Shown: one piece after another, positions 29,883 through 38,482 of the stretch | Layout of the letters: each line of letters begins with the position of its first letter | Numbering within the stretch: position 1 is the stretch's first letter | Made by a program: the position numbers and the translations under genes | NCBI GenBank assembly: GCA_015485155.1 | Contig: WFUF01000027.1 | Coordinates: 1 to 64,000 of the forward strand | Length of the DNA stretch: 64,000 bases | Reading direction: 5' to 3' | DNA from: Robiginitomaculum sp. | Lineage (GTDB): Bacteria > Pseudomonadota > Alphaproteobacteria > Caulobacterales > Maricaulaceae | The notes under the pieces: generated by a model | What the model saw: the letters and a program-made list of their open reading frames with translations, nothing else | Told to the model about the DNA's origin: nothing | Databases searched by the model: none

Positions 29883-31861
29883 GCAAACCTGACCAGCAAA
29901 TCATCAGCATTTACCGTATCTCCGGCGCTTACCTGCACCTGTTCGACAATACCATCACGCTCGGCGCGGATCACGTTTTCCATCTTCATTGCCTCAACCA
30001 CCAGCAAGGTTTCTCCTGCGCGAATTTCCTGCCCCGGACGTACCTCAACCCGAACTATGCTGCCCGGCATCGGGCTGGTCACCAGGTTTGCCGTATCAGG
30101 CTTTTCTTTTCGGGGCAGGCGACCATGAATTTGGGCAGCACGAGGTGAGCATACGATCGCATTTACGCTGGTTCCACGCAAATGCAGCAAATATCCTTCG
30201 GTCAGATATTCCATTTGCACACAAAATTCCTGATCATCCATAGAAGCGCTAAACAGGTGCTCTCCTGGCACCCAACTGGTTTGTAAATAGCGCCATGAAC
30301 CATCCACGAATAAATCTGCGCCACCATCAGACAGATTTATCTTTACGCAAAACGGCTTACGATCCAGCAACACAACCCAATCAGCAGGTAATTTTGGTAC
30401 CGGTGTTATGCGCCCGGATATCTGTGCGGCCCGCTCTACGAATCTGGCATGCATATAGGATGCTGCACAGACCAAATACCAAAGACGCTGCTCATCAGGG
30501 ATAACCCCGTCAAAGCCTTCAGCAAATTCTTCAGCAATATAACCTGTGGTTATTTTTCCGCTTTGAAAACGCTGCTGCGCATAAATTGCCGATAAAAACG
30601 GGGTGTTGGACTGCACCCCCTTGATTTCAAAGCGGTCCAGAGCCTTTTGCATTTCTATAATCGCTGTTTTGCGATCGGGGCCATGGGTGATGAGTTTTGC
30701 GATCATTGGGTCATAAAACATTGATATTTGATCGCCTTCACGCACACCGCTATCAATACGAACCCTATCGCTTTGCTCTGGCGTGCGATAATGTTTAAGG
30801 CGGCCTATGGACGGCAAAAAGCCACGATAGGGATCTTCGGCATAGATCCTGCTCTCCATGGCCCAGCCCGTGATACCGATATCATCCTGGGTTAATTGCA
30901 ACACCTGACCGTTAGCGATCAATATCATCTGCTCGACCAGATCAACGCCGGTAATCATCTCAGTTACCGGGTGTTCCACCTGCAATCTTGTGTTCATCTC
31001 CAGAAAATAGAAATTACGGTCTTTATCGACAATAAATTCAACGGTTCCAGCACTGTCATAAGCAACGGCCCGGGCCAAAGCCACCGCCTGCGCCCCCATT
31101 GCTGCGCGGGTTTTTTCGTCAATAAATGGACTTGGTGCTTCTTCTATTACTTTTTGATTGCGGCGCTGAATGGAACATTCGCGCTCGTTCAAATGAATAC
31201 AGTTTCCGTGCTTATCGCCTAAAACCTGAATTTCAATGTGTCTGGGCTGTTCGATGAATTTCTCAATAAAGATTCTGCTATCACCAAACGAGGCACTTGC
31301 TTCGTTTTGTGCCGAGACAAAGCCTTCACGAGCCTCCCCCTCATTCCATGCAATGCGCATGCCCTTGCCACCGCCACCGGCAGAAGCCTTGATCATCACC
31401 GGAAAGCCCACTTTAGTGCCTATTTCGGCTGCCTGTTCTGCAGTTTCAATCAGACCCATATGCCCTGGAATAGTGTTCACGCCGGCCTTATCAGCAAACT
31501 TCTTTGAGGCTATCTTGTCGCCCATTATCTCAATGGCATTGCTGTTGGGGCCAATAAAAGCAATCCCTTCATCAGCAAGGCGCTGGGCAAAACTTGGATT
31601 CTCTGACAGGAAGCCAAAGCCCGGGTGAATGGCCTCAGCACCGGTGGTTTTGGCAGCAGCAATAATCTGATCAGCACGCAAATAGCTATCTGCTGCTGCA
31701 CTGCCACCAATATGCACCGCCTCATCGGCCAATTCCACTGCCAAAGACCCGGCATCGGCATCAGAATAGACCATGACACTGGCAATTTTCATCTTGTTCA
31801 GTGCCGTTAGCACCCGAACTGCGATTTCACCACGATTGGCAATCAAGATTTTTTTGAACAA
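29879..31861 (-). CDS. pccA: Propionyl/acetyl-CoA carboxylase alpha subunit (biotin carboxylase + BCCP)
   Basis: MFKKILIANRGEIAVRV...GGGGKGMRI...LQVEHPVTEMITG...VEAMKMENVIRAERDG. Confidence 0.9.
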   Translation of the reverse strand: MFKKILIANRGEIAVRVLTALNKMKIASVMVYSDADAGSLAVELADEAVHIGGSAAADSYLRADQIIAAAKTTGAEAIHPGFGFLSENPSFAQRLADEGIAFIGPNSNAIEIMGDKIASKKFADKAGVNTIPGHMGLIETAEQAAEIGTKVGFPVMIKASAGGGGKGMRIAWNEGEAREGFVSAQNEASASFGDSRIFIEKFIEQPRHIEIQVLGDKHGNCIHLNERECSIQRRNQKVIEEAPSPFIDEKTRAAMGAQAVALARAVAYDSAGTVEFIVDKDRNFYFLEMNTRLQVEHPVTEMITGVDLVEQMILIANGQVLQLTQDDIGITGWAMESRIYAEDPYRGFLPSIGRLKHYRTPEQSDRVRIDSGVREGDQISMFYDPMIAKLITHGPDRKTAIIEMQKALDRFEIKGVQSNTPFLSAIYAQQRFQSGKITTGYIAEEFAEGFDGVIPDEQRLWYLVCAASYMHARFVERAAQISGRITPVPKLPADWVVLLDRKPFCVKINLSDGGADLFVDGSWRYLQTSWVPGEHLFSASMDDQEFCVQMEYLTEGYLLHLRGTSVNAIVCSPRAAQIHGRLPRKEKPDTANLVTSPMPGSIVRVEVRPGQEIRAGETLLVVEAMKMENVIRAERDGIVEQVQVSAGDTVNADDLLVRFA

Positions 31862-31992
31862 GCAGACCCCCGCCCGAATAGAAATATTGCTACTGTTCTA
31901 ACCGGGGAAGTTCAGTTGGACAATGGCAGAATGCCATAAGTCACAGATTACAATTCACCAAATCCCAATCCTTTTGCCCCATAAACCATAAT

Positions 31993-32985
31993 ATGAAAAA
32001 GCTATTGCCAGTTTTATTGTTTTTATTCGCCTGTTCCCCGGAGCCATCTGACGCACAAATTGCCTTTTTCCCGGCAAAGAAGTGCATCAATCTGGCCAAT
32101 GCCTTAAATGCCCCAACTGAAGGCGATTGGGGTTACAAGATTCATGTAACTCATATTCAGGCGGCAGCCAAAGCCGGTTTTGACAGCATCCGCATACCGA
32201 TTGCATGGTCTGAACACGCAAGCAAACAGCCCCCATACACCATTGACCCGGCGTTTTTTAATCGTGTTGATGAAATAGTGACACAAGCCTTGGATAATCA
32301 GCTAAAGATCATTATTGACGTGCACAATTTTGAAGAGCTAAACGAATATCCGGCCCGTGAAACACCAAGATTACGCGCCATATGGCAACAGATTGCCTGG
32401 CATTATGCCAAGGCACCGGATGCGGTTATTTTTGAGCTGTTAAACGAGCCTATGGGCAAAATGCGCGGGCGGCGCTGGGAAATATTATTGCAAAAACTGA
32501 TTGTTGATATTCGCAAAACCAATCCTGATCGCTGGATAATTGTTGGTGGTGACAATTGGAATTCCATAGATGGACTTGAACAACTGAATGTAGCCTTTGA
32601 CCCAAAGCTGGTGCTGACATTTCATGATTATGCTCCTTATGATTTCACCCATCAGGGTGCAAGCTGGATAGAAAATGCTCCGCCAACGGGAACCAGATGG
32701 GGCAGTGCCGAACAATATGCCGAAATTGACCGGACTCTTGCCCGGGCTGCACGAATTGAACAGCGTACAAAAATGCCAGTATGGATGGGGGAATTCGGAG
32801 TGCATAAAAGCGCGCCGCAAGCCGACAGAAGCAATTGGCTAAAGGCAATGCGCCTGTCCGCCGAACAACGGGGCATTGGCTGGTGCGTATTTGACTTTGG
32901 CGCTGAATTTGCTCTTTGGTCACAAAAAAATCAGCAATGGAAACAGCCGGAACTTGACGCAGTTTTAGGCGCAAATCCCAATTAA
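31993..32985 (+). CDS. Glycoside hydrolase family 5 endoglucanase-like lipoprotein
   Basis: Lipobox LFACS; GFDSIRIPIAWSEH, VIFELLNEPMGKMRG, PVWMGEFGVHKSA. Confidence 0.9.
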   Translation: MKKLLPVLLFLFACSPEPSDAQIAFFPAKKCINLANALNAPTEGDWGYKIHVTHIQAAAKAGFDSIRIPIAWSEHASKQPPYTIDPAFFNRVDEIVTQALDNQLKIIIDVHNFEELNEYPARETPRLRAIWQQIAWHYAKAPDAVIFELLNEPMGKMRGRRWEILLQKLIVDIRKTNPDRWIIVGGDNWNSIDGLEQLNVAFDPKLVLTFHDYAPYDFTHQGASWIENAPPTGTRWGSAEQYAEIDRTLARAARIEQRTKMPVWMGEFGVHKSAPQADRSNWLKAMRLSAEQRGIGWCVFDFGAEFALWSQKNQQWKQPELDAVLGANPN

Positions 32986-33200
32986 ACCCTGTGGCGGGAA
33001 CAGGGCAATTTCAATTGCTGACCGCGGAACCCTTGACCGCTTGAATCCTCACTCAGGCAAAAGCCTGTCGACAGATGGGGTTTGAATCTGCGTCCGGCGA
33101 TAGGGAAAATGGCTCAAAATTAGGGCTTGATCAACACGGATACTCTAGACCTTGATCTTTGATAGAAATATGCGAATATGCCAGAAGCAAGAGTGAATCC

Positions 33201-33467
33201 ATGATTGAATTTTTACAAGCTATATTTGAAACATTGCTGCAAGCTACGCTTGCACTAATTCTTGGCGTGTTCGGTTTTTCTTGGGAGCCCCCGGAAGAGG
33301 AGGACGAGGAAGAAGCCATTACAGCCATGTTATCAGTGCCGCAAATCTCCCGTATTTATAAAATTACTACTCCGGTCATTCATCTGCCCATCGTCAAGAA
33401 TTGCGAGCATGATTCGGATGATGCTTCAAAACTTATGGACCATACCTCAAGAGCCACCGAGCTTTGA
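33201..33467 (+). CDS. Small hypothetical protein, one TM segment plus acidic stretch
   Basis: MIEFLQAIFETLLQATLALILGVFGFSWEPPEEEDEEEA; no recognised family. Confidence 0.25.
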   Translation: MIEFLQAIFETLLQATLALILGVFGFSWEPPEEEDEEEAITAMLSVPQISRIYKITTPVIHLPIVKNCEHDSDDASKLMDHTSRATEL

Positions 33468-33502
33468 GCTTGAAACCCAACCCAACGGCTGAGATATATT
33501 AA

Positions 33503-33943
33503 CAAGGAACTGTTATCGGCTGTGCTGTTACTGGCCCGGCCTGCCCTGCGGGAGCCACTGCCGGAATTATCGTTGGCACAGCCGCTGTGACCGGCGTCGG
33601 TATTGGAATTATAATAAACAATGATGAAACTGAGGAAACGCCTTTACCAGAAGACTTAGTAGGAGAAAACCCTCAAGACTCCAGAGGAAAAAGAAAGAAC
33701 AGTGGTCCACTAACTCCTGAAAATGGCGGAACTGCTGATGCTGAAGAAGATTTTGATACCTTGACGGGTGGTGAATCAGACCCATCTGATCCAGATAAAG
33801 GATATCCAGCAGGTAGTCAAACTGGGGGTAATGGGGTAACAATAAGGCCGGGTACAGATACTAAAGGGCCGAGAATAGACATTCCGGCAAACCCAGACAC
33901 AGGGAAAAAACCAGAAACACTACATTACCCCGATCCTCAATAG
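33503..33943 (+). pseudogene. Orphan RHS-type C-terminal toxin tip, no core and no proper start (module 1)
   Basis: Frame opens after TAA at 33500: QGTVIGCAVTGPACPAGATAGIIVGTAAVTGVGIGIIINN then compact C-domain FDTLTGGESDPSDPDKGYPAGSQTGGNGVTIRPGTDTKGPRIDIPANPDTGKKPETLHYPDPQ. Confidence 0.6.
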
Positions 33944-33967
33944 ATCGTAACAAAAGAAAATGACGCG

Positions 33968-34447
33968 ATGAAATCAATCCTATTCACATTAAAAGAAATT
34001 GATAATCTAGAAAAACAGCTACAGCGAGATTTTTTAAAATTATCTGTTTACACATCTAAACAAGCTTATAGTCAGCCAAGTTTTGTAACTCTTTGGGATT
34101 CAAGACAGCAAGGTTTGAGAATTAGGTCAAGTATGTATGATGTTGCTGAACGAATGGAAGTCGGTGTTCTTTGTTTTGAAATGGCAAAAAAACCTCACTC
34201 GAAGGAGGTGTTCTATTCTCTACCAAAATCATTCTCAAAAGGAACAAAGCTTCAAAAATTTGTTATCGAAGAGTCAGGTTACGTGCTTGAATCAGGGTTA
34301 AGAATTGAAGCTGGTAATGGTGATAATATAGTCATTGTCCCAAATGCAATGCCGTTTTCGCTTGCTATTCACTGTACAGGGATTGAGTTAAATGGTTTTG
34401 AGCCAGAATATGATCTTGAGGAATACGAACTTAAAGAATTACGGTGA
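33968..34447 (+). CDS. Putative immunity protein for module 1 tip
   Basis: 159 aa ORF 24 nt downstream of the orphan tip on the same strand; lower GC; no recognised family. Confidence 0.5.
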   Translation: MKSILFTLKEIDNLEKQLQRDFLKLSVYTSKQAYSQPSFVTLWDSRQQGLRIRSSMYDVAERMEVGVLCFEMAKKPHSKEVFYSLPKSFSKGTKLQKFVIEESGYVLESGLRIEAGNGDNIVIVPNAMPFSLAIHCTGIELNGFEPEYDLEEYELKELR

Positions 34448-34474
34448 CAGTTTACTAAATGCACTTAATTGTTC
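34443..34474 (+). mobile_element. IS-end-like junction sequence (32 bp, copy 1)
   Basis: ggtgacagtttactaaatgcacttaattgttc identical at 37987-38018, where it directly follows a transposase fragment. Confidence 0.55.
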
Positions 34475-35041
34475 GTACCAACACCGCCAACAACCGGGTA
34501 TATGGTTATGATGCGCTTGGTCGCTTGACCAGTGCCAGTGGCCCGTGGGGCGGGGGCAGCTTCATCTATGACGCACTGGGCAATATCCGCAGCAAGACCC
34601 TTGGCACCCGTACCGTTAACAATGTGTATGACAACGCCTTAAATCGCGTCACCCAAACCGCCGATACGGTACGTGGCACAAGAGCCATCGCTCATGATGC
34701 CCGTGGTAATATCACCGCTCTTGGTGGGTTGAACTTTGCTTACGACACCTCGGATCAACCGACCAGCATATCTGGTTCCGCCAGTGGTGCGTATCTTTAC
34801 GATGGCAATCGCAAGCTGGTGAGATCGGTGGTCAATGGCAAAACCATTTATAACGTCTACGATGCTGGTGGTACGTTAAGCCACGTTTATGACGCCAGCA
34901 CTGGCAAACGAACCGACTATATCGGCCAGATCCTACGCATCACCAACGGCACGGTAACGTATCTGCACAAGGATCACCTTGGTTCGGCCAGTTCGGGAAC
35001 CACCAGCACCGGCGCAGTGGCGTGGAACGAGCAATACACAC

Positions 35042-35123
35042 TCAGCCACTGCCGTGGCCTTTTCCATTTACAAATGATTCACTGGATCATTTGTTCTGCA
35101 TTCGCAGACCAATTCCAAAGTGG
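35042..35123 (+). repeat. Palindromic element, copy B1, in-frame inside rhs
   Basis: Replaces the PF codons of EQYT(PF)GETILNP; net +75 nt; CAAATGAT-TCACTGG-ATCATTTG palindrome. Confidence 0.9.
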
Positions 35124-35200
35124 AGAGACTATCCTCAATCCAGCAGCGAATGATAACCTTGACGGCTTTACCGGCCACATCAAGGACAAAGCCACCGGCC

Positions 35201-35280
35201 TTCAGCCCCTGCCGGGGCCTTCTTCGTTTAAAATTGATTCACTGGATCAATTTTTTGGCTTCGCCAACCAACTACGAAGT
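35201..35280 (+). repeat. Palindromic element, copy A1, in-frame inside rhs
   Basis: Replaces NY of ATGL(NY)MQARYYD; net +72 nt; AAAATTGAT-TCACTGG-ATCAATTTT palindrome. Confidence 0.9.
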
Positions 35281-35987
35281 ATGCAAGCCCGTTACTACGA
35301 TCCGGCACTCGGGCGGTTCTTAAGCATCGATCCCGTGGGGTTTTCGCCCGACCAACCCTTCATGTTCAACAGATACACATACGTAGGCAACGACCCCATC
35401 AACGCCTGGGATCCGTTTGGAACCGAGTGCGTCAACGCAGATGACGGGAACACGACTTGCACAACTAATGATTATGATGTGACGTTTGAAACTCCAAAAG
35501 GATTTCCCGGAAGCGACCCGGATGGTGAAAATGGACACTACTATAATACCCAAGCTCAATCCCCGCTCGGAGCAGAAGAAACTAGAGATTTTGTTAAAAA
35601 CAATCCGACACCAGGCAACCCGAAACCAGCTACTCCAGAAGGAACGGTGAATGATGCTACACCAGTTATTGGAGGTTTGCCCGGAAATATAAGTCCTGTT
35701 GAATCCATAACGACTACAAATAATGTTAGTGGAAACGAAGTCGTAGTAAATGTTACTCTTCCCGGCCACCCCCTGTTCCCTGGAATTGTTGTTCGCGACG
35801 TGTCACCTAACTCAGATGGAACCTCGACCATCAATAATTATGGCGAGGGAAATGGTGCTCTTCAAAAGCCCGGAGGGCGTTTTGCCAATCGAATAAACGG
35901 TGTGTGGAAAGGGGAAGTTCCTCGTGCCCCTGTTGATCCGAGCAACATATGTAGGACTTGTCCATAAGTCGGTGTCTCAAACTATAG

Positions 35988-36401
35988 GTGAATCGTATGA
36001 CTAGATTGCTGTCTGCATTTTTAATTAGCCCGATTTCGATTGGATTGCTGATGTTAGTTGCATCGCTGTTTTTGTCATCATCATCAGAAGGTGTTTGGGC
36101 TTTGAAGATGTCAGCCTCGGTAGGATACCCCCTTGCAATATTAGTTGGTATTCCCGTTTTTCTTTTTTTGAAGAAAAACACAGAAAACAAGTTATCTCAA
36201 TATCTATTATCCTCGCTTCTATTTTCTATTTTATTGATTGGACATTTTGTGCTTTGGCCTATGTTGTCGTTACCAGAAGCAACATCTTCAAACTTGCTTT
36301 CTACACCCCGGATATACCAAATGTTGATAATTATCCTTGCTAGCGGGTTCACGGTTTTTGTTTTTTGGATAATCGCTCGTCCCGATAAGGCTAATTTGTG
36401 A
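35988..36401 (+). CDS. Putative membrane immunity protein for module 2
   Basis: Four hydrophobic segments; starts 20 nt after the module 2 stop. Confidence 0.5.
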   Translation: MNRMTRLLSAFLISPISIGLLMLVASLFLSSSSEGVWALKMSASVGYPLAILVGIPVFLFLKKNTENKLSQYLLSSLLFSILLIGHFVLWPMLSLPEATSSNLLSTPRIYQMLIIILASGFTVFVFWIIARPDKANL

Positions 36402-36418
36402 TGATGGCTATGTAAGAA

Positions 36419-37348
36419 ATGGAGGCGACAAAAAAGGGAAATGACTGCGCAGAGCAAGATAAAGCTAGGTGGGCCAGTTCCGGCACGACCAGCACCGGCG
36501 CAGTGGCTTGGACGGAACAATACACACCTTTCGGAGAAACCATTCTCAATCCGGCGGCTAACGATAATCTTGATGGCTATACTGGACACATCAAGGACAA
36601 AGCCACCGGCCTTCAGCCCCTGCCGGGGCCTTCTTCGTTTAAAATTGATTCACTGGATCAATTTTTTGGCTTCTCCAACCAACTGCGAAGTATGCAAGCC
36701 CGTTACTACGATCCGGCACTCGGGCGGTTTCTAAGCATTGACCCGGTGGGGTTCAGCCCCGACATGCCATTCATGTTTGGCAGGTATACGTATGTCGGTA
36801 ACGACCCCATCAACGCCTGGGATCCATTTGGGTTGCAAAGCTGCTCAAATGGAACAAAATGCCCTGATATAATGCCCCTTCCACCTAAAAAAGCCCTTAA
36901 AGTAGCGGATGCGGCAGCAAAAAGCCAGAAAAGTGGTAAGGAGGGAGGATCGAGCATGTATCGTAATCGTGAAACCGGTGAAGAACGTATTGTAGCAGGA
37001 GATGACGCAGGATCGTGCAAGGAAAACAGTTTTAGGCATAAGATTGGAAACCGTGATGAGAATGAGGATGTCGTAGCGCTTGGCCATACGCATTTAGACA
37101 AGGGACAAGGACAGGGCGGTCTTGCCCGCTACAAAGGTAGAAGAGATCAAAACGCGCCCAGTGAAGCTGATCAAGCAGCTATGGATAAAGTCAATGCTCC
37201 AATTATAACGGTTGGACCAGATGTTACGTCACAGTTATACCGTGTAGACGGTCAAGACAGAGTTCAGATTCTGAAAGGGTCAGAAAAAAAGATGCCTAAC
37301 TTAAAGCGCCAGAGAATTAAAAAATGCACGGGAGAAACTCAATGTTAA
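36419..37348 (+). pseudogene. Truncated RHS protein with JAMM/DUF4329-like tip (module 3)
   Basis: RHS core from about 36472; tip VVALGHTHLDKG...APSEADQAAMDKVNAPIITVGPDVTSQLYRVDGQ carries an HxH...SxxD pattern. Confidence 0.75.
36612..36691 (+). repeat. Palindromic element, copy A2, in-frame inside rhs
   Basis: Same insertion site as A1; two substitutions visible (cttctccaaccaactgcgaag). Confidence 0.9.
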
Positions 37349-37791
37349 AAAACTTCATTCCAATAGCGACGTTGGGTTTTTCTATTTTTTTTCTTGCAGG
37401 TTGTCAGGTATCTGCAGTTAGTGAGGGTTTTGAACATGTGCCGATAGAAATCTTGCTCTCGGAGGCATCTTCTTTCGATGGCCATTCAATTTGCAGCACA
37501 GGATTCGTTAAGGCTGGTGAGGGTGTATATGTATACGCAAGTATTGATGATTTGAGGCACAAAACTTACGATAAAATGGTTGTGTTACATTTTTATGATA
37601 CTAAACGCCCTGACTATAATGCATTGAGGCTTAACCAAAAAGTTCAATTTTGCGGAGTAGTTGAATTTGATAAAGATTGTTGGAGAGAGATCAATCCTAA
37701 GATTAGTGGTCCCAACTGTGTTCCGTATAACAAACCTGTTGATGTTAATGTCAGCAAATTTAATTATGGAACTGACATAGATAGCAGATAA
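37324..37791 (+). CDS. Putative immunity lipoprotein for module 3
   Basis: Lipobox FLAGC; overlaps the end of the module 3 ORF. Confidence 0.55.
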   Translation: MHGRNSMLKNFIPIATLGFSIFFLAGCQVSAVSEGFEHVPIEILLSEASSFDGHSICSTGFVKAGEGVYVYASIDDLRHKTYDKMVVLHFYDTKRPDYNALRLNQKVQFCGVVEFDKDCWREINPKISGPNCVPYNKPVDVNVSKFNYGTDIDSR

Positions 37792-37807
37792 AGGCTATTG
37801 ATGTTAG

Positions 37808-38002
37808 ATGGTTAGCACGAGACGACGGAGCAGGCTCTCAACAAGTATTCAAAGTGAGCTTATCAAGTATTTCTGTGCGGGTGTGACGGCTCGTTCGGCG
37901 GCCCAGTTGACGGGGGTAAATCGCAACACGGCGATCCTGTTTTACCACAAACTGCGCGAGGTGATCTTCTGCCGTCTGGAAATTATGGTGACAGTTTACT
38001 AA
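37808..38002 (+). mobile_element. IS1595-like transposase N-terminal fragment
   Basis: LSTSIQSELIKYFCAGVTARSAAQLTGVNRNTAILFYHKLREVI followed by premature junction LEIMVTVY*. Confidence 0.75.
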
Positions 38003-38018
38003 ATGCACTTAATTGTTC
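37987..38018 (+). mobile_element. IS-end-like junction sequence (32 bp, copy 2)
   Basis: Identical to 34443-34474. Confidence 0.55.
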
Positions 38019-38170
38019 ATACCAATACTGCCAACAAGCGCACCGATTACATCGGCGAGGTAGCGCGGATAACCAATGGCAATGTAACTTACTTGCACAA
38101 GGATCATCTCGGTTCAGCCAGTTCTGGCACCACCAGCACCGGCGCAATAGTGTGGAACGAGCAATACACC

Positions 38171-38253
38171 TTCAGCCACTGCCGTGGCCTTTTCCATTTA
38201 CAAATGATTCACTGGATCATTTGTTCTGCATTCGCAGACCAATTCCAAAGTGG
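38171..38253 (+). repeat. Palindromic element, copy B2, in-frame inside rhs
   Basis: Same site and nearly same sequence as B1. Confidence 0.9.
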
Positions 38254-38284
38254 CGAAACTATCCTAAATCCAGCCGCAAACGAT

Positions 38285-38365
38285 ACTTCGGAGGCGGTTG
38301 AACGAGAGTTCAAATTTTTGATCCGGGGGATTAAAAATAGCTGTAGAAGGCCCGGCAGGACAGAC
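38285..38365 (-). repeat. Palindromic element, copy C, in reverse orientation, in-frame inside rhs
   Basis: Reverse complement tcctgccgggccttctacagctatttttaatcccccggatcaaaaat...cgcctccgaagtatc aligns with A; replaces NL of NPAAND(NL)DGYTG; net +72 nt. Confidence 0.8.
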
Positions 38366-38402
38366 GGATACACCGGCCACATCAAAGACAAAGCCACCGG
38401 CC

Positions 38403-38482
38403 TTCAGCCCCTGCCGGGGCCTTCTTCGTTTAAAATTGATTCACTGGATCAATTTTTTGGCTTCGCCAACCAACTACGAAGT
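38403..38482 (+). repeat. Palindromic element, copy A3, in-frame inside rhs
   Basis: Same insertion site and sequence as A1. Confidence 0.9.

Larger units (their letters stand above)
34459..35967 (+). pseudogene. Truncated RHS protein: core fragment + unique C-terminal tip (module 2)
   Basis: NTANNRVYGYDALGRLTSASGPWG...FLSIDPVGFSPDQPFMFNRYTYVGNDPINAWDPFG then unique tip VVVNVTLPGHPLFPGIVVRDVSPNSDGTSTINNYGEGNG. Confidence 0.8.

Noticed and set aside
29879-31861. Two biotin-carboxylase subunits (29879-31861 and 61837-63768) as a recent duplication
   Set aside because: The proteins differ throughout and match different acyl-CoA carboxylase types; ordinary paralogy, not a local duplication.
35201-35280. 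In-frame inserts in rhs as inteins, introns or sequencing artefacts
   Set aside because: Too short for inteins or introns, recurrent at several sites with shared structure and stem covariation, and net length always a multiple of three.
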